From positions 1-9,068 of the forward strand of contig JACQTN010000196.1 in the NCBI GenBank assembly GCA_016210785.1: 9,068 nucleotides of DNA, in the 5' to 3' direction. Shown here piece after piece: positions 1 to 5,313 of the stretch (the first letter of the stretch is position 1; the number at the start of each line of letters is the position of its first letter). Source of the stretch: Armatimonadota bacterium (GTDB taxonomy: Bacteria > Sysuimicrobiota > Sysuimicrobiia > Sysuimicrobiales > JACQTN01). Both the position numbers and the translations under genes were made by a program. Below the pieces are notes generated by a model that saw only the letters and a program-made list of their open reading frames with translations, did no database searches and was not told the origin of the DNA.

Positions 1-50
1 GCCTCTACGATGTCCGGGTCGTCGTCCACCACCAGGATGCGTGGCTGCAT
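1..50 (-). CDS. Response regulator, N-terminal fragment (runs off the window)
   Basis: Only the first 16 codons and two bases are inside the window. They read MQPRILVVDDDPDIVE, the classic first beta strand and acidic pocket (D9, D10, D11) of a CheY-like receiver domain, which accepts a phosphoryl group from a sensor histidine kinase. The ATG at 50-48 is preceded on the minus strand by a GAGG only two bases away and an AAGGAG about 12 bases away, so neither ribosome-binding site is ideally spaced. The phosphorylated aspartate, the output domain and the stop lie beyond the left edge, so the regulated process is unknown. It is co-directional with the methyl-branch operon but separated from it by 132 nt that contain a hairpin, so it may be a separate unit. 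The receiver call is confident; anything about its target would be a guess. Confidence 0.8.
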   Translation of the reverse strand, partial: MQPRILVVDDDPDIVE

Positions 51-182
51 TGCCTCGATCGCTCCTTCCCGCGCCGTCCGCTTCCCGCAGGCTCCGTGTT
101 GGGGCCTCGCCCATATCCGGCTTCGCTCCGGGTATGGACTTCGGCCCCGCCGCCGACGAACACGAACCTGCTGGGGCAATTT
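51..182. other. Intergenic region between metF and the response regulator
   Basis: This is the only sizeable gap in the window (132 nt). No convincing reading frame was seen on either strand. It carries a two-tier inverted repeat at 101-148 (listed separately) and presumably the promoter or leader of the response-regulator gene, but I could not recognise a confident -35/-10 pair. No T-rich tract follows the hairpin on either strand. Confidence 0.6.
101..148. terminator. Two-tier hairpin after metF, possible terminator without a U-tract
   Basis: The inner stem is CCATATCCGG (111-120) against CCGGGTATGG (128-137) with a 7-base loop. Nine of the ten pairs are Watson-Crick. The sixth is a G-U pair if the plus strand is transcribed, and an A-C mismatch if the minus strand is. 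The outer stem is GGGGCC (101-106) against GGCCCC (143-148). It lies about 35 to 80 bases past the metF stop, where the operon transcript would be expected to end. No run of T follows on either strand, so an intrinsic terminator is not proven; it could be a 3'-end stabiliser or processing structure, or a regulatory site in front of the response regulator. Confidence 0.4.
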
Positions 183-1097
183 CTAGATCAGTGGCCGCGG
201 CATGAGCCCCGCGCGCTCCGCGATCACCGACACGATGTCCTCCCATCCCACCGCCATGATGTGCACGCCGCGCACGCCGGGGATCTCCCGCAGCGCGTCG
301 ATCAACTCCACCGCGATGGCCACGCCTTCGGCCTTGGGGTCGGCAGCGTTCTCCATCCGGGTGAGGATGGCGTCGGGGACGATGATGCCAGAGACGTAGT
401 CCCGCATGTACCGGGTCATGCCCACCGACTTAAGCGGGACGATCCCCGCCAGGATCGCGACCCGCTCGTGAAGCCCCCGCCCCCGCACCCGGGCCATCCA
501 CGCCTCGAACAGCGGGATGTCAAACACCGCCTGCGTCTGGATGAACTCCGCGCCGGCCCGGACCTTCTTGGCCAGGCGCACGACCCGGTATTCCACCGGA
601 TCGGCAAACGGGTTGGCGACGGCGCCGACGAACAGCGGGAGGTCGCCGCTGAACTCGTCGCCGCTCTGGAAGCGGTGGGTATCGCGCATGCCGGCCAGCG
701 CCTGGACGAGCTGCACCGAGTCCACGTCGAAGACGTTCTTGGCGCCGGGATGGTTGCCGAACTGCTGGTGGTCGCCGCTGAGGCACAGGATGTTGTGGAT
801 GCCCGAGCCGACGGCGCCCAGCACGTCCGCCTGCAGCGCCAGGCGGTTGCGGTCGCGGCACGTCATCTGCAAGACGGGGTCCAGGCCCAGCCTGGAGAGG
901 TGGATGCAGCAGGCCAAGCTGCACATGCGGACGATGGCGGTCTGGTTGTCTGTGACGTTGATGCCGTCACAGCAGTCGCGCAACACGCCCGCCTTGCGCT
1001 CCACCACGCCCAGGTTGGTCCCCTTGGGTGGGCCGAGTTCCGCCGTCACGGCAAACCTCCCGGCGCGCAGGACCTTCTCCAGATTGCCGGAGGCCAC
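183..1097 (-). CDS. metF: 5,10-methylenetetrahydrofolate reductase, catalytic subunit
   Basis: Predicted to reduce methylene-THF to methyl-THF with bound FAD, the last reductive step of the methyl branch. The protein is about 304 aa, the usual size of a single-domain bacterial MetF, and fits the TIM-barrel family along its length. The sequence TAELGPPKG near the N-terminus carries the catalytic-type glutamate (E20). VTDNQ lies at about 48-52, TCRDRNR at 79-85, SGDHQ at 107-111 (D109, matching E. coli D120 in position) and FIQTQAVFD near 185-193 (Q189, matching the folate-contacting Q183). Start choice: an AGGAGG at 1113-1108 is one base from a GTG at 1106, which would overlap the metV stop as GTGA, but ten bases from the GTG at 1097. 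I prefer 1097; 1106 would add three residues. The stop is TAG. It directly follows metV copy 1, as expected for a MetFV pair, in which MetV replaces the C-terminal extension of other MTHFR types. The electron donor is probably the Hdr-type module upstream rather than NAD(P)H. Confidence 0.95.
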   Translation of the reverse strand: MASGNLEKVLRAGRFAVTAELGPPKGTNLGVVERKAGVLRDCCDGINVTDNQTAIVRMCSLACCIHLSRLGLDPVLQMTCRDRNRLALQADVLGAVGSGIHNILCLSGDHQQFGNHPGAKNVFDVDSVQLVQALAGMRDTHRFQSGDEFSGDLPLFVGAVANPFADPVEYRVVRLAKKVRAGAEFIQTQAVFDIPLFEAWMARVRGRGLHERVAILAGIVPLKSVGMTRYMRDYVSGIIVPDAILTRMENAADPKAEGVAIAVELIDALREIPGVRGVHIMAVGWEDIVSVIAERAGLMPRPLI

Positions 1098-1102
1098 GCC
1101 GG

Positions 1103-1780
1103 TCACACCTCCTGTTCCGCCAGCACCCGCAGATCCGGCCGGACCACCCGCCGCGGCCCGCCAGCGTGGCTGGGCCGCCAGTCCCGCGCGGGGATGATCT
1201 CTTCCAGCAGGTCCGTCCGGCCAAGCCTGGTCAGCCGTTCGTGGATGAGGACCCAGGCGCAGGGGATGTCGGGAGAAATCTCGCAGTGCCCGTCCTGCGC
1301 GCCTCCGCAGGGACCGTTCAGCAGGCTCTTGGAGCAGCGGGCGATGGGGCAGATGCCACCGGTGCGGTCCAGCAGGCAGTCGCCGCAGGCCAGGCAGCGC
1401 TCGCTCCACGTGCCCGGCGCCTCGGTCAGCCCCACGAACTTTGTGTTCAGTCCGGGCAGGGATACCACGCCGGGATAGCGCTCCGCCACCGCCTGCACGC
1501 CCACCCCGCAGCCCAGGGAAAGCACGGCGTCGGCCCACCCCACGCCCGCGCGAACCTGGTCCAGGAACTCCCACTCGCACTGGCGCTGGACCGTCGCCTC
1601 CTCCACCGCGACATCCTTCCCCAGCGCGGCGCGCAGCGCCGTGGCCAGCAGGCTCACCTCTTTCTCCCCGCCTGCGAAGCACACCGTGGCGCATGTGCCA
1701 CAACCCAGCACAAGCAGCCGGCGGAACCCGGCCACCATGTGGCGGATCTCCTCCAGCGGCTTCTGCTGCGCCACGATCAT
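1103..1780 (-). CDS. metV: MetV-type Fe-S/zinc subunit of MTHFR (MTHFR_C family), copy 1
   Basis: A 225-aa cysteine-rich protein of the MTHFR C-terminal domain family, the partner of MetF in acetogens. It is thought to pass electrons to the FAD of MetF and carries metal-binding cysteines. Visible motifs are GCGTCATVCFAGG (C27, C30, C34), QRQC (C68), SLGCGVG (C91), and a C-terminal set CLACGDC (C129, C132, C135), GGICPIARC (C144, C149), NGPCGG (C158), C166 and C174. The CxxCxxC then CP spacing resembles an Fe-S site. The ATG at 1780 is preceded by AGGTGA with a 7-base spacer, and that site includes the hdrB stop codon. It lies seven bases after hdrB and immediately before metF, so MetV, MetF and HdrB are probably made in fixed ratio. 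By eye about half of its residues match copy 2 at 8218-8907. Unlike copy 2 it has valine (V93) where that copy has a second cysteine in the C-G-C motif. Confidence 0.93.
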   Translation of the reverse strand: MIVAQQKPLEEIRHMVAGFRRLLVLGCGTCATVCFAGGEKEVSLLATALRAALGKDVAVEEATVQRQCEWEFLDQVRAGVGWADAVLSLGCGVGVQAVAERYPGVVSLPGLNTKFVGLTEAPGTWSERCLACGDCLLDRTGGICPIARCSKSLLNGPCGGAQDGHCEISPDIPCAWVLIHERLTRLGRTDLLEEIIPARDWRPSHAGGPRRVVRPDLRVLAEQEV

Positions 1781-1787
1781 GGCCCGC

Positions 1788-2672
1788 TCACCTTCTTCCT
1801 CCCGCCACCACCTCGACCGCCGCCAGCACCGGGAGCGCATCCACCAGATGGCGATCAAACCCCAGGCGCCGCGGGTCCGCTCCCAGGGCCAGCGCCGTCA
1901 ACTGGGTGACGAAGACCACGGGCAGCATCCGCCTGAATCCCCGGTGCAATGCGATGGCGGCCTGATGAAGATCCAGGTTGAGCTGGCACAGCGGGCAGAC
2001 GGCCGCGATGCAGTCCGCGCCGACGCGGTGGGCTTCGGCCAGGATGTCCGCCATCAGCCCTTGGGCCACATCCGGCTCGGCCACGGCCAGGCCGGCCCCG
2101 CAGCACCACGTCCCGGCCTGCCAGGCGACCACGTCGGCGCCGCACGCCCGCAGCACCCGCTCCATCACGGAGGGCGCGTCAGGATCGTCGATCCCGCCGG
2201 CGCGGGGAATCCGCACCAGCAGGCACCCGTAGTAGCAGGCAACCCGCAGGCCGGTCAGCGGGCGCCGGACCCTTGCCGCAAGCCCGGCATCATCGAGCAG
2301 CGTCAGCACGTGTTGCACGCGGACATCTCCCCGATAGTCGATCCCGTGCTCCTCCACGCTGCGGCCCAGCGATTCGGAATGCGCCAGGGCATGGTGGGCT
2401 CGGGCCAGATGGTGATGGCATGCCGCGCACGCCGTGAGGATGTCCACCCCCTGGGCCTCCGCCAGGGCCAGATTTCTCGCCGGCAGCAGCAGCGCCAGCC
2501 CGGCGTCCAGGTAGTGGGCGGAGGTGGCGCCGCAGCAGTTCCAGTCGGCCAGCTCCCGCACGGGGATCCCCAGGGCACGCAGCGTCTCGTGGACGGAGAG
2601 GCGGTACATCACCCCCGTGCTCAGCAGGGAGCAACCGGGATACAGCGCCAGGGGTCTCCGCTCCGCGTTCAC
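1788..2672 (-). CDS. hdrB: HdrB-like subunit with two CCG domains
   Basis: A 294-aa homologue of heterodisulfide reductase subunit B. In methanogens this subunit holds two noncubane [4Fe-4S] clusters, each bound by a CCG domain. Both are complete here. The first is YPGCS (C14), WNCCG (C46, C47) and CAAC (C82, C85); the second is YYGC (C150), WCCGAG (C190, C191) and CPLC (C226, C229). The gaps of 31 and 34, then 39 and 34 residues, fit the CX31-39CCX34-36CXXC pattern. No membrane segment is seen, so it should be soluble. The start is the GTG at 2672, forming a GTGA overlap with the hdrC stop; a GGGAG eight bases upstream supports it. The substrate is probably not CoM-S-S-CoB, since nothing here suggests methanogenesis. 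With metVF directly downstream, HdrB may deliver electrons to MetV or use an unknown thiol/disulfide. Confidence 0.94.
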   Translation of the reverse strand: MNAERRPLALYPGCSLLSTGVMYRLSVHETLRALGIPVRELADWNCCGATSAHYLDAGLALLLPARNLALAEAQGVDILTACAACHHHLARAHHALAHSESLGRSVEEHGIDYRGDVRVQHVLTLLDDAGLAARVRRPLTGLRVACYYGCLLVRIPRAGGIDDPDAPSVMERVLRACGADVVAWQAGTWCCGAGLAVAEPDVAQGLMADILAEAHRVGADCIAAVCPLCQLNLDLHQAAIALHRGFRRMLPVVFVTQLTALALGADPRRLGFDRHLVDALPVLAAVEVVAGGRR

Positions 2673-3262
2673 CGTTCGTGCTCCCGGATCCCGGCCCCAA
2701 ACAGCCGGCGCACTTCGCCACGGCGGCGCACGGCGTGAGGCCACAGGGCCAGCCGTCGGCGCCGCATCAACCGCAGCCCCGTGGGCAGGTCCCGTCGCAG
2801 CCGGCCCTGCTGCAGCGCGTAGCCGGCCGACAGCGCCGCCTCGTGCGCCCGGCCGAGCAACCAGACGGTGCGCAGGAACCACCGGTGGAACCGGTAGACC
2901 CCCGGCATGGGCACGGGCCGTTCCAGCGCCAGGACCTCCTGGCGCACCGCGTCCATGACCCGCGCGACGTCAATGCCGTTGGGGCACCGCACGGCGCAGG
3001 TCTCGCACCCAATGCACACCCATGGCGTCACGGCCTGCAACACCCGATCGCGGAGCCCGAGCTGGATCGCGCGCAGCACGCGTCCGGGCAGCAGGTCCAT
3101 GGCAGACGCCAGGGGGCAACTCCCCGAGCACACCCCGCACCCGAAGCACAGGCGCACTGGCTCCCCGCTGGTCGCCTCGATCCTGCGCACCCACCCGGGG
3201 TCCACCGCGCCCGCCTCGTGGTGGATCGCTTCCACCTCGTGGTGGATCGAGACCGCCGCCAT
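2669..3262 (-). CDS. hdrC: HdrC-like subunit with two [4Fe-4S] clusters
   Basis: A 197-aa iron-sulfur protein that in Hdr complexes relays electrons between HdrA and HdrB. Two full ferredoxin-type motifs are visible: CFGCGVCSGSCP (C39, C42, C45, C49) and CIGCETCAVRCP (C83, C86, C89, C93). The C-terminal half is rich in arginine and aromatic residues and has no obvious membrane helices, unlike QmoC, where an HdrC domain is fused to a membrane cytochrome-like part. The ATG at 3262 shares one base with the stop of the preceding gene (TGATG) and has AGGTGG seven bases upstream. The extreme N-terminus contains IHHE twice, seven residues apart, from a 21-bp tandem duplication; this histidine-rich extension is not part of the usual HdrC core. 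The hdrC-hdrB order matches typical hdrCB pairs. Confidence 0.94.
   Translation of the reverse strand: MAAVSIHHEVEAIHHEAGAVDPGWVRRIEATSGEPVRLCFGCGVCSGSCPLASAMDLLPGRVLRAIQLGLRDRVLQAVTPWVCIGCETCAVRCPNGIDVARVMDAVRQEVLALERPVPMPGVYRFHRWFLRTVWLLGRAHEAALSAGYALQQGRLRRDLPTGLRLMRRRRLALWPHAVRRRGEVRRLFGAGIREHER
3214..3249. repeat. 21-bp-period tandem duplication at the start of hdrC
   Basis: The 15-base block CCTCGTGGTGGATCG occurs at 3214-3228 and again at 3235-3249, a period of 21 bases, or seven codons. On the minus strand it encodes the repeated IHHE motif near residues 6-16 of HdrC. It preserves the reading frame and looks like a small recent in-frame duplication. Confidence 0.8.
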
Positions 3263-5313
3263 CACGCTGCCACCTTCCCCGTCCCGACCTTCACCGTGCG
3301 CTCGCCCGCGGCAGAGCCCTCCGCCGCGCGTTCCCCCGCGGCCTCCCCCCGCGCGGCGCGGTCTCCCGCACCGCCTTCCTCTGCGACCGCTGCGACCGCG
3401 TCGAGCAGTGCGGCGAGCCGGTGCCAGTCCACCGGAGCCACCGACGCCGTCTGGATGGCACCACCGTCCAGACCGAGCGCCCCGGCAACCACCGCGGCCC
3501 GCTCCGCCGCCATCCGGGCGCGCCGGGGACCGACCAGGTGCTGGCAACTGCGGTCGTAGCAGCCGCACAAGAGGACCCGACGGGCCCCGGCGGCCAGAGG
3601 TCGCAGGCAGTGCTCCGGCTCGATGCGCCCCAGACACGGCACGGAGACTAGGAGGATGCGGTCCGCGTAGGCGTGTCGGAGCCGTCCGAGGGTCCGCGCC
3701 GCAGGCACGGCAGAGTTGGCGCAGGCAAACATGATGATGGGATCGCCGTCGAGCGCAGGACCGGAGAGCAGGGCGTCGAGCTCGGCCAGGAGCCTGCGCC
3801 CTGGAGCCTCCACCATCTGGATGGCGCCGGCAGGACACGCGGCGGCGCACACGCCGCACCCCTGGCACGCCGCGGGCAGCACCTCGATCGCGGGACCGTC
3901 ACCGATGGTCACCGCGCGGTGGGGACAGACCCGCAGACACGTCAGACAAAGGGCGCAGCGCCCGGTGTCCACGATGGCCTGCACGGACACCGCCCTCCGG
4001 CCCGGTGCGGCCGCGGCCAGCGCTGCCATGGCTGCGGCCTCTCCGTGCCGGATGGCCTGGTCCACCGTGCACGGCGACCGGGAGGGCCCGATCCAGAACA
4101 CTCCCGGCCGCTCGGTGAACACCGGCTCGAGCGGCATCCGCTCCCCGGGCCCCCGCCCGTCCGGCCGGAGGTCCACGCGCAGCGCCTCGGCCAGGTCCCC
4201 CAGGTCCGGGGGCCGGGCCGCGTCCCCGCGGACCAGGACGTCGGCCGTTTCGGCGAAAAGCCCCAGGCCGGGCACGTCGACCTCCACGACCCATCGGCCG
4301 TCCCGTTCCCCGATCCGGGGCGGATCGGATTCCATCCTGATGAACGTGACGCCCGCGTGGCGCGCCTCGCGGAAGCGCTCTTCCAGTCCCCGCCCTGCCA
4401 CCCCCAGGTCCCGGTAGTAGATCAACGAGCGGCCGCCCTGCCGGACGAGGGAGAGCGCCAGGGAGAGCGCCGACTCGGTGGCGGAAGGCCAGGGGCAGTC
4501 TTCCAGGAGGAAGGCCACGGTCTTCCCATGGAGGGAGGGCGTGGTTCCAGCGGTGGCGATCCACCGCTCCATCGCAAGCAGCGTCAACAAGGAAGAGGTA
4601 TCTGGCGGCGGAACATGCGCGGGGGGCTCGACGGCGACGATGACCGCGCCCACGCGAAGGTCGAGGATCCCCTCCGCCGTCTCTACCCTGGCGGTGAAGT
4701 CGCCGGCCTGTCCCGTCACCTCCAGGAGGCGGCCGGGGATAGGCACGGAATCCGGGGAGGTGGGATCGCCGGCGGGTGACGCGCGGCTACTGTCGGAACG
4801 GGAGGGGTCCAGCACGACGACCTGGCAGCCCAGTTCCCGCAGGCGGCCGGCGGCGGCCAGTCCCGCCCGGCTCGGCCCCACGACCAGGACTCTGCCGGAG
4901 GGTATGATCTCCGCGGGAGGCGGAGTCCTGACTGCCTCCGTCAGCCCCGCCGCGGCCGCCGCGATCAGCCGCACGCCTTTGGCCGTGGCCCAGCGAGGCT
5001 CCGGATGCACCCACGCGCAGGCCTCCCGCACGTCCACCACGGTCGCCCGGTGGGCGTCCAATCCCGCCGCGGTGGCCACCCGACCCAGGGCTTCCGTCGC
5101 GGCCGGAGTTCCGCAGGCCGCCACCACCAGGACGTCCGCTCCCGCCTGGCGACACCACACCGCGGCCCGGCGCCAGCCTTCGGGCATGCAGAAGTCCTGC
5201 GTCACCATGACCGGGCCAAACCCCGGCGTGGCGGCGAGCCGGTCGAAGACAAGCCGCCCGGCCAGCGCGCCGCCGCACGTGCAGATGATCAGTGCCGGCC
5301 CGGTACCGGACAT
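3262..5313 (-). CDS. hdrA/mvhD: QmoB-like fusion: HdrA N-terminal domain, degenerate Rossmann domain, 2x[4Fe-4S], MvhD
   Basis: A 683-aa electron-transfer protein. Residues 1-128 match the HdrA N-terminal domain, with ligand-type cysteines in CTCGG (C11, C13), DFC (C42), VVAAC (C67) and EACAWVH (C99). Residues 140-435 resemble the HdrA nucleotide-binding domain, but the dinucleotide loop reads VVGPSRAG and the usual CxxC and ferredoxin insertion is missing, replaced by a Ser/Pro-rich stretch at about 170-193. Residues 453-493 hold two ferredoxin motifs (C453, C456, C459, C463; C483, C486, C489, C493). Residues 525-640 are an MvhD/FlpD [2Fe-2S] domain with C531, C560, C583, C585 and C590. The last 45 residues are a Gly/Ala/Glu/Arg low-complexity tail. 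This domain order is that of QmoB, usually about 750 aa. The ATG at 5313 has GGAGGAG five bases upstream and lies 25 bases inside the previous gene. Likely role: scaffold and Fe-S wire between the flavoprotein, HdrC and an outside electron partner. A second bound FAD is doubtful. Confidence 0.88.
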   Translation of the reverse strand: MSGTGPALIICTCGGALAGRLVFDRLAATPGFGPVMVTQDFCMPEGWRRAAVWCRQAGADVLVVAACGTPAATEALGRVATAAGLDAHRATVVDVREACAWVHPEPRWATAKGVRLIAAAAAGLTEAVRTPPPAEIIPSGRVLVVGPSRAGLAAAGRLRELGCQVVVLDPSRSDSSRASPAGDPTSPDSVPIPGRLLEVTGQAGDFTARVETAEGILDLRVGAVIVAVEPPAHVPPPDTSSLLTLLAMERWIATAGTTPSLHGKTVAFLLEDCPWPSATESALSLALSLVRQGGRSLIYYRDLGVAGRGLEERFREARHAGVTFIRMESDPPRIGERDGRWVVEVDVPGLGLFAETADVLVRGDAARPPDLGDLAEALRVDLRPDGRGPGERMPLEPVFTERPGVFWIGPSRSPCTVDQAIRHGEAAAMAALAAAAPGRRAVSVQAIVDTGRCALCLTCLRVCPHRAVTIGDGPAIEVLPAACQGCGVCAAACPAGAIQMVEAPGRRLLAELDALLSGPALDGDPIIMFACANSAVPAARTLGRLRHAYADRILLVSVPCLGRIEPEHCLRPLAAGARRVLLCGCYDRSCQHLVGPRRARMAAERAAVVAGALGLDGGAIQTASVAPVDWHRLAALLDAVAAVAEEGGAGDRAARGEAAGERAAEGSAAGERTVKVGTGKVAA

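Noticed and set aside
96..1478. Long plus-strand open frame opposite metF and metV (460 codons)
   Set aside because: It is antisense to two genes with clear family motifs. Its translation is rich in His/Arg/Asp/Pro with no recognisable domain, which is typical of a shadow frame in GC-rich DNA.
1107..1703. Upstream extension of the metF frame (would give 506 aa and look like a MetV-MetF fusion)
   Set aside because: The extension is an out-of-frame reading of metV with Arg/Gly-rich sequence. The real metV is in another frame with its own stop at 1103-1105, so the two proteins are separate.
1788..2672. Heterodisulfide (CoM-S-S-CoB) reductase of a methanogen
   Set aside because: The Hdr subunits sit with bacterial fhs and MetF/MetV, and no methanogenesis gene is present. 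The Hdr-type complex more likely serves the THF methyl branch.
1641..2738. Plus-strand open frame opposite hdrB
   Set aside because: It lies opposite a complete two-CCG-domain HdrB and gives a low-complexity product without known motifs.
3673..4779. Plus-strand open frames opposite the QmoB-like gene
   Set aside because: They are Arg/Gly/Pro/His-rich products of the complementary strand of a gene with clear ferredoxin and MvhD motifs.
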